This document shows positions 33,789-43,033 of a DNA stretch of 64,000 bases, one piece after another (position 1 is the stretch's first letter; each line of letters begins with the position of its first letter). The notes under the pieces are model-generated. The model did not search any database, was not told where the DNA came from, and saw only the letters and a list, made by a program, of their open reading frames with translations. This stretch comes from JAPPHA01 sp965242975 (GTDB taxonomy: Bacteria > Pseudomonadota > Alphaproteobacteria > Rhodobacterales > Rhodobacteraceae). The translations under genes and the position numbers were made by a program. Location of the stretch: positions 4,526,001-4,590,000 of the forward strand of contig CBDETS010000007.1 in the NCBI GenBank assembly GCA_965242975.1. Reading direction: 5' to 3'.

Positions 33789-34670
33789 CTAACCCTTGAC
33801 CGAGCCTGCCATCAGCCCGCGGACGAAGTACCGCCCCGAAACGATATAGACCAGCAAGGTCGGAACGGCGGCAAGAATGGCCCCGGCGAAATGCACGTTG
33901 TATTCCTTGACCCCGGTGGAGCTCTGGACGAGGTTGTTCAGGGCCACCGTCATCGGCTGGCTGTCGAAATCCGCGAAGGACGCGCCGAAGAGGAAATCGT
34001 TCCAGATGTTCGTGAACTGCCAGATGATCGAGACCACGGTGATCGGACCGGAACTTGGCAGCAGGATGCGCCAGAAAATGCGAAAGAACCCGGCGCCGTC
34101 GATCTGGGCCGCACGAACCAGTTCGGTCGGAAACGCCGCGTAGTAGTTTCGGTAGTAGAGGGTGGTGAATCCGATGCCGTAGACGACGTGCACGAGAACC
34201 AGGCCCGGGGTCGACCCTGCAAGGCCGGTGAGCCCAAGGAGCCTGGCCATGGGGATCAGCACGATCTGGAAGGGGATGAAGCAGGCGAACAGCATGAAGC
34301 CGAAGAGAATGGTGTCGCCCCGGAATCTCCACTTGGTGAGTACGTAGCCGTTGAGTGCGCCGAGCAGGGTCGAAATCGCGACCGCGGGCACCACCATCTT
34401 GATGGAATTCCAGAAATACGGCTTCAGTCCGGTCGGCTGGACACCGATCTGGGCCTCGGACCAGGCCGAACGCCAGGGCGCCAGAGTCCATTCGATGGGC
34501 AGAGCGATCATGTTCCCCGAGGTGATCTCGGAAAGCGGTTTCAGGGAATTCGTCAGCATGATGAAAAAAGGCAGAAGGTAATACAGCGCGAACAGGAGCA
34601 GGAACAGGTATATGGCCATCCTGGCCGCTCTTCCGGTGCGGATTGCAGTTTCGACTGGTGGCGCCGCCAT
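33789..34670 (-). CDS. gtsC: Carbohydrate ABC transporter permease (MalG/GtsC type)
   Basis: A 293-residue inner-membrane permease with six TM helices. The cytoplasmic EAA loop is AAQIDGAGFFRIFWRILLPSSGP, which docks to the ATPase. The short C-terminus SGRYFVRGLMAGSVKG is typical of MalG-like subunits. The ATG shares one base with the stop of the upstream MalF-type gene (TGATG), so they are coupled. The Gts assignment comes from the binding protein at 35645-36895. Confidence 0.92.
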   Translation of the reverse strand: MAAPPVETAIRTGRAARMAIYLFLLLFALYYLLPFFIMLTNSLKPLSEITSGNMIALPIEWTLAPWRSAWSEAQIGVQPTGLKPYFWNSIKMVVPAVAISTLLGALNGYVLTKWRFRGDTILFGFMLFACFIPFQIVLIPMARLLGLTGLAGSTPGLVLVHVVYGIGFTTLYYRNYYAAFPTELVRAAQIDGAGFFRIFWRILLPSSGPITVVSIIWQFTNIWNDFLFGASFADFDSQPMTVALNNLVQSSTGVKEYNVHFAGAILAAVPTLLVYIVSGRYFVRGLMAGSVKG

Positions 34671-35566
34671 CAGCGTTGTTCCCTGAGCTCGGAGTAGAGA
34701 TACGGGATCATGATGGCCGCTATCGTCATGAGCATGATGACGGCCGACGACGCGCCAATCCCCATCTGGTTTCGCGTGAACGTATATGAATACATGAAGG
34801 TCGCGGGCAGTTCGGTTGCCCTGCCGGGTCCCCCGCCGGTGAGTGCGATGACGAGGTCATAGGATTTGATCGCGAGGTGGCCGAGAATGACGAAGGCGGA
34901 GAGGAACGCGGGCCGCAGCTGGGGAATGACAACCCTGCGGTAGAGATTCCAGTTCGATGCGCCGTCAATCTGCGCAGCCTTGAGAATCTCGTTGTCGATT
35001 CCCCGAAGACCGGCAAGAAACATCGCCATCACGAATCCGGATGATTGCCAGACAGCGGCGATCACCACGGTATAGATCGCGAAATCGCGATTCTTGATCC
35101 AGTCGAAACGAAAGCTTTCCCAACCCCAGAGCTGGAGCGTGTTTTCCAGCCCGATCCCGGGGTCCAGGAACCACTTCCAGGCTGTTCCCGTGACGATGAA
35201 ACTGAGGGCCATCGGGTAGAGATAGATGGGACGCAATACGCCTTCGCCGCGAATCTTCTGGTCGAGTGCAATCGCAAGAAGAAGACCGATCGCGCAGCAG
35301 ATGACGATGTAGAGACTGGCAAAGACGCCGAGGTTGGTGATCGACGTGGTCCAGTGGCTGAGGCGCCAGAGCTTGGCGTAGTTTTCCAGCCCCACCCAGC
35401 CGAAACTCGGCAGAATCCGGCTGTCCGTGAACGAAAGGTATGCGGTGAAGAGGATGAACCCGTAGACGAACACAAGGGTCGAGGCCAGGGAAGGCGACAG
35501 AACCAGCTTCGGAATCCAGTTCTGCAATTTCGTCCTGAGGTCGCTGCGCGCGATTGCCTCTGCCAC
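34670..35566 (-). CDS. gtsB: Sugar ABC transporter permease (MalF/GtsB type)
   Basis: A 298-residue permease with six TM helices and the EAA loop KAAQIDGASNWNLYRRVVIPQLRP. It is the MalF-like partner of the gene downstream. The start is GTG at 35566 (VAEAIARSDLRTK), preceded by AAGGCGGAA. The longer frame to 35641 would start almost at the binding-protein stop and lacks family sequence. Confidence 0.9.
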   Translation of the reverse strand: MAEAIARSDLRTKLQNWIPKLVLSPSLASTLVFVYGFILFTAYLSFTDSRILPSFGWVGLENYAKLWRLSHWTTSITNLGVFASLYIVICCAIGLLLAIALDQKIRGEGVLRPIYLYPMALSFIVTGTAWKWFLDPGIGLENTLQLWGWESFRFDWIKNRDFAIYTVVIAAVWQSSGFVMAMFLAGLRGIDNEILKAAQIDGASNWNLYRRVVIPQLRPAFLSAFVILGHLAIKSYDLVIALTGGGPGRATELPATFMYSYTFTRNQMGIGASSAVIMLMTIAAIMIPYLYSELREQR

Positions 35567-35644
35567 GGTTCCGCCTTTCGAGTTCTGCCGGAAAGAGGAA
35601 TTGGCGGGCCGGCCCCGTTGAGAGGGCCGACCCGGTTTCATGGG

Positions 35645-36895
35645 TTACTTGGCAATCGAGACCGCATCAACCAGTTCCTGCACGGCCGCCGCAGCGTCGT
35701 ACTCGCCGTTGAAGTGAGCCGTGACGACATCGTAGATGGCGTTCTTGACCGAAGCAGGCGCGGCGTGGCCATGGGCCATCGAGCCGAACAGGTTGCCGGA
35801 ACTTGCGGCGGCGGCGAGATCCTTCATGCCCTGTTTTCCGCAGGCGTCAAACGCTTCATCGGAAACGTCGGTCCGTGCCGGTACCGAGCCCTTGACCACG
35901 TTGAAGGCCGACTGGAAGGACGGTGACAGGATCGCCGAAGCGAGCGCCGCCTGGGCCGGTGACACCATGCCGCCCTGGTCGAACATCGCGAACTGGTCGG
36001 CGTTGAAGGTCACCTGGTCGCCGGTGCCGGGGAAGCGGAAGCAGAGGAAGTCCTCGCCGGGAACCTTGCCGGCATTGAGGAATTCACCCTTCGCCCAATC
36101 GCCCATCATCTGGAAGGCCGCTTCGCCGTTGATGACCATGGCGGTCGCCAGGTTCCAGTCGCGGCCTGAGAAATTGTCATCGACGTGACTGCGGATGAAG
36201 GCCATCCGGTCGAAGGCTTCCTTCATGGTGTCGGAGCCGAGTGCGCCTTCATCGAGGTCGATGAATGCGGCCTTGTAGAAGTCCGGGCCTCCGGCCGACA
36301 TTGCGACGGCATCAAAGATGGTCGCCTCCTGCCAGGCCTGGCCACCGTGGCCGATCGGGGTCACGCCGGCAGCGGCCAACGCTTCGACCGCGGCGACGAA
36401 CTCGTCCCAGGTTGCCGGAACGCCGATGCCGTTGGCATCGAGCAACGCCTTGTTGGCCCAGACCCAGTTGGTCGAGTGAACATTGACGGGTGCCGAGACC
36501 CATTTTCCGTCGTACTGGGCAAACGCCTTGAGCGCGTCGGGAATGACATCATCCCAGCCCTCGGCGGCGGCGGTTTCGTTGAGGTCGGCAAGTGCTCCCT
36601 GTTCGGCCCAGTCGAGGATGTCGAATCCGAGCATTTGCACGGCGGTCGGTGCGTTGCCGGCCGTCACGCGTGCACGGAGCACGGTCATGGCCTGTTCGCC
36701 ACCTCCGCCGGCGACCGGCATGTCGAGCCAGCCGATACCCTGCGATTCCAGGTCTTCTTTCAGCACGTTGAGCGCAGCGGCTTCCCCTCCCGAAGTCCAC
36801 CAGTGGAGAACTTCCACGTCATCGGCTGCCGCCATGGTCATCGACGCACCGATCGCGGCCAGGGCAGTTGTTGTCAGTCTCATTGACTTGAGCAT
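35645..36895 (-). CDS. gtsA: Extracellular sugar-binding protein (GtsA-like, family 1)
   Basis: A 416-residue periplasmic binding protein with a signal peptide (TTTALAAIGASMTMAAADD). The mature start VEVLHWWTSGGEAAALNVLK and the segment PVAGGGGEQAMTVLRARVTAGNAP are characteristic of the GtsA/glucose-mannose binding proteins of proteobacteria. It delivers a sugar to the permeases encoded downstream. AGGAGGA precedes the ATG. It is the first gene of the minus-strand operon gtsA-gtsB-gtsC-ugpC-GMC oxidoreductase and is divergent from tcuA. The name follows the family; the real sugar is not proven. Confidence 0.93.
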   Translation of the reverse strand: MLKSMRLTTTALAAIGASMTMAAADDVEVLHWWTSGGEAAALNVLKEDLESQGIGWLDMPVAGGGGEQAMTVLRARVTAGNAPTAVQMLGFDILDWAEQGALADLNETAAAEGWDDVIPDALKAFAQYDGKWVSAPVNVHSTNWVWANKALLDANGIGVPATWDEFVAAVEALAAAGVTPIGHGGQAWQEATIFDAVAMSAGGPDFYKAAFIDLDEGALGSDTMKEAFDRMAFIRSHVDDNFSGRDWNLATAMVINGEAAFQMMGDWAKGEFLNAGKVPGEDFLCFRFPGTGDQVTFNADQFAMFDQGGMVSPAQAALASAILSPSFQSAFNVVKGSVPARTDVSDEAFDACGKQGMKDLAAAASSGNLFGSMAHGHAAPASVKNAIYDVVTAHFNGEYDAAAAVQELVDAVSIAK

Positions 36896-37339
36896 TCGAA
36901 GCTTCCTCCTGTGTTCTTTCCGTTCGAATTCATTCTATGGTTGTCGAGGTATTCCCCAATGACCTCATGCCGAGCGCGAGGCCGAAATGACTTCAGAAGA
37001 TACCCCCAGTGACGGCGCGCCCTATATCACCGGATTCCGTCGTAGACCAGACCGGGCGACCAGAAGCATTCGGACTCGGGGGTTTCGGTGCGGTCAACCG
37101 CCTCCCGGCGACCTGTTCGATTGCCGTTGAAGGTCCATCGGCGTGGGTTGAAACCATGCCCCTCCGAATTGTCCAACAGAATCGGGACTTGACCTGACGG
37201 GGTTTTTTCGAGTTCCGTCACCTGGCCTCCGCTGCTCGCCGGAACGGCACCTTGGCCGGAACAACGGCTGGCGGATGCTCGTTCGCGGTGGTACGTGAGC
37301 CCCGTTTTTGTCCAGAAGATATCCTGTCCGAAGAGAGGC
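36896..37339. other. Divergent intergenic region gtsA/tcuA
   Basis: This 0.44-kb region lies between divergent gtsA and tcuA and must hold both promoters. A weak sigma70-like pair for gtsA (TTGGGG and TAGAAT, 16-bp spacer) can be read on the minus strand near 36934-36961. No clear operator palindrome or gene is seen. Confidence 0.4.
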
Positions 37340-38824
37340 ATGACGATTTCCAGTCTTGTTATCGTTGTTGGAACCGGAAACGCCGCGATGTGCGCAGCGA
37401 TCGCGGCGCTGGAGTGTGGAGTACGGGTCCTGATGCTCGAAAAGGGCGGACCGGACCTGGCCGGGGGAAACACCAAGTACACGGCCGGCGCGATGCGGTT
37501 CGCCTATGACGGCACGGAAGACATCATGCCCCTGGTGCGGACCCGGGACGACCCGCGCCTGGAAAGAACCGACTTCGGCAGTTATCCGACGGACAGGTTC
37601 GCGAATGACCTGTTGCGATTCAACGAGGGACGAGCCCTGTCGCCGGAACAGGAAACACTGGTCTCGGGTTCACTTGAGGCGATGACGTGGCTGGCTTCCC
37701 ACGACGTCAGGTTCGAGCCGATCTACAGCCGGCAGAGCTTCGAAAGAAACGGGTGGCATGTCTTTTGGGGTGGCCTCACGCTGGCGGCCCGAAATGAAGG
37801 TGTCGGGCTGTTCGACATGGAGCTGGAAACGGTTTCGCGGCTGGGAGGCGGAATCCGGTACAACAGCGCCGTCACCGGCCTGCTCCGGGAAAACGGCCGG
37901 GTCGTCGGCGTGCGCGTCGGGGACGAGGAGCTGTTTTCGGACGCGGTCATCCTCGCGTGCGGTGGATTCGAGGCCAACCCGGAGTGGCGGTCGCAGTATC
38001 TCGGAGAGGAATGGGCCGGGGCAAAGGTGCGCGGGACTCCCCACAACACGGGAGATGGCCTCAGGATGGCCTTCGACATGGGGGCCGCACGGTACGGGAA
38101 CTTCGCCGGTTGCCACGCCACGCCCATGGATCTGTACATGGCGGACTTCGGCGGGTTGCACCTCCCGGCGATCGAGAGAAAGAACTACCGGAAGATTTCC
38201 TATTTCCTCGGTGTCATGATCAATGCCGAGGGAAAGCGGTTCGTCGACGAGGGTTCCGATTTCAGGAACTACACCTACGCCCAGTTCGGGCGCACCATAC
38301 TCAGGCAGCCGGGGCAGTTTGCCTGGCAGGTCTTTGACGGCAAGGTGTTCGACCTGCTTTACGACGAGTACAGGTTTCACGATGCGCACCATGTCGAGGC
38401 GGATACGCTGGACGAACTGATCGAAGGGCTTGACGGTGTCGACCGCGAGACGGCGCGCGCCACGCTTCATGAGTTCAATGGTGCCGTCAGGGATGACCGG
38501 GCGTTCGATCCCTCCCGCCTTGACGGCAAATGCACGACCGGCCTCGACGTTCCGAAGTCGAACTGGGCGCGGAAAATCGACCAGGGACCGTTCCGCGCCT
38601 ACCCGGTCACCGGCGGAGTCACGTTTACCTATGGCGGAGTGAAAACGGGTGAGCGGGGGGAGGTGTTGCGGGACGATGGCCGCGCGATTGACGGACTGTT
38701 TGCCTGCGGCGAGATGGTCGGAGGCGTTTTTCACGCCGGGTATCCCGGTGGCTCGGGATTGACATCAGGGGCGGTGTTCGGTCGGCGGGCCGGATATGGG
38801 GCCAGCGGCAAAGGCGGCTCCTGA
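37340..38824 (+). CDS. tcuA: FAD-dependent tricarballylate dehydrogenase TcuA
   Basis: A 494-residue flavoprotein of the fumarate reductase/succinate dehydrogenase class. Visible are the FAD-binding start VIVVGTGNAAMCAAIAALE, LMLEKGGPDLAGGNTKYTAGAMRFAY, RGTPHNTGDGLRMAFDMGA and the C-terminal FAD segment LFACGEMVGGVFHAGYPGGSGLT. This is the arrangement of TcuA, which oxidises tricarballylate to cis-aconitate. The electron-transfer partner TcuB and the transporter TcuC are not adjacent; the only tricarboxylate-type transporter in the window is tctCBA, 15 kb away. AGAGAGG precedes the ATG at 37340. Confidence 0.9.
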   Translation: MTISSLVIVVGTGNAAMCAAIAALECGVRVLMLEKGGPDLAGGNTKYTAGAMRFAYDGTEDIMPLVRTRDDPRLERTDFGSYPTDRFANDLLRFNEGRALSPEQETLVSGSLEAMTWLASHDVRFEPIYSRQSFERNGWHVFWGGLTLAARNEGVGLFDMELETVSRLGGGIRYNSAVTGLLRENGRVVGVRVGDEELFSDAVILACGGFEANPEWRSQYLGEEWAGAKVRGTPHNTGDGLRMAFDMGAARYGNFAGCHATPMDLYMADFGGLHLPAIERKNYRKISYFLGVMINAEGKRFVDEGSDFRNYTYAQFGRTILRQPGQFAWQVFDGKVFDLLYDEYRFHDAHHVEADTLDELIEGLDGVDRETARATLHEFNGAVRDDRAFDPSRLDGKCTTGLDVPKSNWARKIDQGPFRAYPVTGGVTFTYGGVKTGERGEVLRDDGRAIDGLFACGEMVGGVFHAGYPGGSGLTSGAVFGRRAGYGASGKGGS

Positions 38825-39356
38825 TGAACGGGCGCAACGACCGGTTTCGAATGATACGCCGGGTTCCACCAGAGGCGGCCCCTCCGATGGTAAAGGCTCG
38901 AAGCGCACGCCTTCCCAAGTATGTGGCACGACAGCGTGACGTCGGAAACTGCAAAGGGGTGGTCACGAGATTGACGTCCCTGTCTTTGATTCGGCAGCCG
39001 CCTCGGACAGCTTGATCGGCCTGAGGAATGTTCGTCGCGAGCGTCTCGTTTTGTGTGCTCAGGGGATCGCAGTCTGCCGCGCTCTTGGCGATGAAGCCGA
39101 CAGGCTGTGTAGGGGAACCACGAACGATGACGAAACTCTTTGCAGGTTGGGGATACGTGCGAAGTGTTGTCTTGGCGTCGATGCGCTACAGGTGTGCAAC
39201 AGGTGTAAGGCCGATCCCGGGAGTTGAGTTCAAAGACTGGTTCACGGGCTTGCGGTCCAAACCTGATTGCTGATTTCGGAACCTCGTTCGGTCGTTCAAC
39301 CGGACTGTCTTCGTGGGGTGTCCATTCGCGGATGCATCGTCTCCATCAAGACGATG
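38825..39356. other. Intergenic region, no gene recognised
   Basis: About 0.53 kb between the convergent tcuA and lactonase genes. Short ORFs in it show no family features, and I see no strong terminator hairpin. Confidence 0.4.
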
Positions 39357-40493
39357 TCAATCCCGCCGATCAGACAGGAAACTTACGCTGCTCGGCGATC
39401 GGACAAAAGCCGTTGCAAGCTTTCGTACGATTGGCACAGACAGAAAACTGATCTCGAACAGAACACATGAGTCGCTGTCCTGGTTGGCCGCCACGAGCCA
39501 GTGCCCGCACGGGGAGAATGCGAAATCCCGCGGCTTGTTTCCGCCGCTCGGAAACGTCAGTCGCCGTTGAAGCGATCCGTCCCGGGTATGCATGCGAAAG
39601 ATCGAAATCGAGTCGTCCCCGCGGTTTGTCACCCCGATGTGTATTCCGTCCGGATGCAACCCGAGGCCCGACGCCGTGTTGTCTGTTCGCTTCGACAATG
39701 CCGCCGGGTCGCGCGAGGACACCCGTTTGCAACCGGTGATTGCACCGTCGTGCCATTCCAACAGGGACACTTCGGACGACAACTCGCTGACCAGTATGAT
39801 GTGATGGCGGCATCGGCTGAACGCCAGGGTTCTCGGACCGGAACCGGGAGGCGCCCGCCAGGTCCGTGCGCGGCCGAGCTTGCCTGCCGAGGCATCGAAG
39901 GGATAGGCGGCGACTTCGTCCGTCCCGAGATCGGGGACCAGCAACCAGCAACCGTCGGGCGAAAAGACTGCGCCGTGCGGGTGTGCCTTGGTCTGCCGGA
40001 CGGGATGCGGGCCGCGTCCCGTGTGCAAAACCCGGTCTCCGGTTTCCGGTTCGATCTCTCCTTCCGGGGAGATCCGTCGAACGATCACGTCTCCGGAGTC
40101 GTAGCATGCGCAGGCTATCCACGTGCCCTGCGGATGAAGATCGATGTGGCACGGAAGGAGGCCGGTAATCCGCACATCATCCGTGACGTTCAATCGATGC
40201 CCCTGGCAACGTGTTTCCATGGCCACGATCGCTGCCCGGTCGTCCATGGTTTCGACAGTGGCGAACAACCTGTCATGGGCCGGGGAATGTGCCAGGTAGC
40301 TCGGATTCGGGAGACAGGCAAAACCGACAGACTCGAGCTTTCCCCCGGCGGTGAGTCGAATGACGGTTATGCCATCCCCTTGGGCGCGGAATTCGCCGTA
40401 GGCCTCCGTATAGGACCCGACCGCTATCCTGTAGGGCAGACCTGGCGGGTGAGAGACCGACCCCCCGGTGGTACTTGTGTCAATCCCGATCAA
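39357..40493 (-). CDS. Lactonase family beta-propeller (6-phosphogluconolactonase/YbhE-like)
   Basis: A 378-residue seven-bladed propeller of the 3-carboxymuconate cyclase/6-phosphogluconolactonase (Pgl, YbhE) type. Blade motifs include PNPSYLAHSPAHDRLFATVE, CHIDLHPQGTWIACACYDSGDV, KAHPHGAVFSPDGCWLLVPDLGTDEV and RDFAFSPCGHWLVAANQDSD. Members hydrolyse sugar lactones. The start is TTG at 40493, whose TGA overlap with the regulator stop (TTGA) indicates coupled translation. Production together with the regulator suggests a lactone intermediate in the pathway it controls. Confidence 0.87.
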   Translation of the reverse strand: MIGIDTSTTGGSVSHPPGLPYRIAVGSYTEAYGEFRAQGDGITVIRLTAGGKLESVGFACLPNPSYLAHSPAHDRLFATVETMDDRAAIVAMETRCQGHRLNVTDDVRITGLLPCHIDLHPQGTWIACACYDSGDVIVRRISPEGEIEPETGDRVLHTGRGPHPVRQTKAHPHGAVFSPDGCWLLVPDLGTDEVAAYPFDASAGKLGRARTWRAPPGSGPRTLAFSRCRHHIILVSELSSEVSLLEWHDGAITGCKRVSSRDPAALSKRTDNTASGLGLHPDGIHIGVTNRGDDSISIFRMHTRDGSLQRRLTFPSGGNKPRDFAFSPCGHWLVAANQDSDSCVLFEISFLSVPIVRKLATAFVRSPSSVSFLSDRRD

Positions 40494-41599
40494 CCTGCGC
40501 CCATCGAGAGCGAACTCGTCGAGCCGTGGACACTCAGGGTCGGCCGCAACGTCAGGTAGATCGGCGGGCCGTTGTAGACACCGGAAATCCGGTCGCTGAG
40601 AACACGGAAAGCAAGGCTGCCGAGGGTCTGCGGCTGGACATCGACACTCGTGAGCGGTGGGTCCATCGACCTGGCGATGACACTGTTGTTCACGCTCACG
40701 ACGGAAACATCCCCGGGAATGTCCATTCCGGCACTCCGCAAGCCGCGGACGACGCCGATGGCCGTGACGTCGTTTCGAACGAAAACTGCCGAGAAGCCGA
40801 TCTCCTCTGCCACGAGTGCTTCAACCGCCCGTTGCCCCGCCTCTTCGGACGGTTCATCCTGCATGCGGGCCAAGGAACGCGCGCGTGTGATGCCGGCCGA
40901 CGCGAGGGCATCGCGATACGCGGGAAGCATGGAGAATCCTTCCAGCCTCGGGGCTCCCTCGACATAGGCGATCCTGCGATGTCCGAGCCCGACGAGATGA
41001 TTGACCGCGATCCTCGCCGCCTCGTCGTAATCGATACGTACGCCATCTGCCGCAATGTCGTTGGGCCACCGTCCCAGGTACACGAGAGGCTTGCCCGAAT
41101 TGACGAACTCGAGTGCCCCCGCGGCGGGTTGTTCCACCATACTCGGAACCACGATGGCGCCTTGAATGGACCAATCCCCGGCCATTGCTGAGAGCCTGGA
41201 GTTCTCGCTTGCCACCAGGTAGTCGGACTGGCTCGTGATCAGGTCGTAGCCGCTGCCCCGGGCGGCACGTTCGATTCCGTCGATCACCTCGGCGTAAAGT
41301 GGATTCGAAAACGTGGGAATGATGAGGCACAGGACCTTCCCGGACGAAGATCTTGCCAATCCCGGATCGCTTTCTGCCTTGCGCACGTAGGTGCCGCTTC
41401 CGGGACGTGTGACCACCACCCCTTCATTGACGAGCAACTGGACCGCGCGCCGCACCGTTGTTCGCGAAACCCCGTGCTTCAGCATGAGTTCGCGCTCGGA
41501 CGGAATCGCGGATTCCGGTGCGTACACCCTCCTGACGACATCTTCGCGAATGGCCCTGGCCAGCGATCTGGTCTTATCTCGTAGTTTTATCGGTACCAT
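40490..41599 (-). CDS. GntR-type wHTH / LacI-type sensor hybrid transcriptional regulator
   Basis: A 369-residue repressor with a GntR winged helix (residues 1-75: SERELMLKHGVSRTTVRRAVQLLVNEG, GSGTYV) fused to a LacI/periplasmic-binding-protein sensor domain (LIIPTFSNPLYAEVIDGIERAARGSG, HLVGLGHRRIAYVEG, SAVFVRNDVTAIGVVRGLR). This is the AraR-like architecture, usually sensing a sugar-type ligand. It is divergent from the ABC importer operon starting at 41696. The palindrome TTGACATAGGTGTCAA at 41622-41637, 23 bp from its own start, is the likely operator. Confidence 0.9.
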   Translation of the reverse strand: MVPIKLRDKTRSLARAIREDVVRRVYAPESAIPSERELMLKHGVSRTTVRRAVQLLVNEGVVVTRPGSGTYVRKAESDPGLARSSSGKVLCLIIPTFSNPLYAEVIDGIERAARGSGYDLITSQSDYLVASENSRLSAMAGDWSIQGAIVVPSMVEQPAAGALEFVNSGKPLVYLGRWPNDIAADGVRIDYDEAARIAVNHLVGLGHRRIAYVEGAPRLEGFSMLPAYRDALASAGITRARSLARMQDEPSEEAGQRAVEALVAEEIGFSAVFVRNDVTAIGVVRGLRSAGMDIPGDVSVVSVNNSVIARSMDPPLTSVDVQPQTLGSLAFRVLSDRISGVYNGPPIYLTLRPTLSVHGSTSSLSMGAG

Positions 41600-41621
41600 A
41601 GCGGTCTGTTTTTGGCATAAA

Positions 41622-41651
41622 TTGACATAGGTGTCAAACCGGTTATATAAA
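41622..41651 (+). promoter_or_regulatory. Promoter with overlapping palindromic operator for the ABC importer operon
   Basis: A consensus -35 TTGACA at 41622-41627 is followed after 18 bp by TATAAA (41646-41651), or after 16 bp by TATATA. The -35 box is the left arm of a perfect inverted repeat, TTGACA-TAGG-TGTCAA (41622-41637). A second pair, GGTCTG (41603-41608) and CAGACC (41665-41670), brackets the region. Binding of the divergent GntR/LacI hybrid regulator would block RNA polymerase. Confidence 0.75.
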
Positions 41652-41695
41652 TTAATAAAATTATCAGACCAAATTCTAGCATGGAGGTCTCCCCA

Positions 41696-42937
41696 ATGAA
41701 AGCCTTGATGACAGCAGCGGCAGTGGCCCTGGTTGCAGGCGCCGCAGGCGCACAGGATTCCTACACGTTCAGGATGCCAAGCTGGATGTGGGAAGAGGGC
41801 ATCGTCGGAGAGTGGAACAAGGGCCGCGTGGCGGCGTTCGAAGCCGCCAATCCCGGCATTTCAGTCGACAAGACCCTGATCCCGAACACGCACTACGAGC
41901 AGACCCTGACCACGCAGATCGCCGCTGGCGATGTTCCGGATTTCATGCCGGTGTTCACGAACATGCTGGCGCCGATGATCGATGCCGGCATCCTTGCTCC
42001 GATGGACGGATGTATCGAAGCATCCGGATTCGGAGACCGCATCCTTCCATCCGTCAGTTTCGCCCAGGTCGACGGCAATACCTACGGCGTGCCGCTGACA
42101 ATGAGTCCACAGTCGCTGCTCGTCAACAAGCAGCTGCTGGCCGCCGCGGGAGTCGAAATCCCCACGAACCTGGACGAGTTCTACGCCGCGGCGAAGGCCG
42201 TGAAGGAAGCTACCGGCGAGTTCGGATACGGATTCCCCAATGACACGGCGAGTGCAATCCATGTCTACATCAACAGCATGCACTGGCTGATCGGCATGGG
42301 GTCGGACTGGTCGCAGCCCGACGGGACGATCACGGCGAATGACGAAGCAGCCGTGGCGGCCATCGGCTGGATCAAGCGCTTCCTGGACGAAGGGCTCAGC
42401 CCGAAGGGCCTCGGCTCCAAGACGGTCCGGCAGATGTTCGCGGAAGGCAAGGTCGCGATGCTCTTTGACGGCCCGTGGGTGGTGAGCATGGTCAAGACGA
42501 TCAACCCCGACCTTGTCGAAAACGTCACCTTCGAAATCATGCCGACGCCTACCCATGCGGCGATAACGGGTGGCGCATTCTACGTCATCCCGAAGGATTC
42601 CCCGCATCCGGACGATGCCTGCAAGATGCTGAACGTCTTTTACGACCCGGCTGCGCAGCAGAGGTACCTCGAGGACCTGGTGCAGATTCCGGGTACCGTC
42701 GTCGAGCCGAGCGAGGCGTTTCTCGCGGAGGTGCCCTGGGCTGGCACCATGGCGGAAATTGCGGCAAAGTACCCAGGTGGAATCGGCTATGCTCCTCCCG
42801 GTTACGAAATCCAGGCGGCAGAGTTCCGGCAAATCGTGGTCGACGGGCTGTCCAGGATCTATTCTGGAGACATGTCGGTCCAGGAAGGTCTCGACGCACT
42901 CCAGAGCCAGCTTGAGAACTGGACGAAAACCATCTGA
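41696..42937 (+). CDS. Extracellular solute-binding protein, family 1 (ABC importer)
   Basis: A 413-residue periplasmic binding protein with a signal peptide (MKALMTAAAVALVAGAAGAQDS). The maltose-binding-type plan is visible in NKGRVAAFEAANPGISVDK, TQIAAGDVPDFMPVFTN, GVPLTMSPQSLLVNKQLLAAAGVEIP and EGKVAMLFDGPWVVSM. The start at 41696 is set by GGAGG at 41683-41687. It is the first gene of an operon with two permeases, an amidohydrolase, a PLP enzyme and the ATPase. Despite the sugar-binding family, these enzymes suggest an amide- or amino-containing ligand. Confidence 0.93.
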   Translation: MKALMTAAAVALVAGAAGAQDSYTFRMPSWMWEEGIVGEWNKGRVAAFEAANPGISVDKTLIPNTHYEQTLTTQIAAGDVPDFMPVFTNMLAPMIDAGILAPMDGCIEASGFGDRILPSVSFAQVDGNTYGVPLTMSPQSLLVNKQLLAAAGVEIPTNLDEFYAAAKAVKEATGEFGYGFPNDTASAIHVYINSMHWLIGMGSDWSQPDGTITANDEAAVAAIGWIKRFLDEGLSPKGLGSKTVRQMFAEGKVAMLFDGPWVVSMVKTINPDLVENVTFEIMPTPTHAAITGGAFYVIPKDSPHPDDACKMLNVFYDPAAQQRYLEDLVQIPGTVVEPSEAFLAEVPWAGTMAEIAAKYPGGIGYAPPGYEIQAAEFRQIVVDGLSRIYSGDMSVQEGLDALQSQLENWTKTI

Positions 42938-43033
42938 ACCCTCCTTTTGTTCCGGGCAACGCCCTGGCCGGTACGCCGTAACCGGCCAGGGCGTACTGAA
43001 CGCGGACGCACCGATGATCCGGGGGAACCTGCC

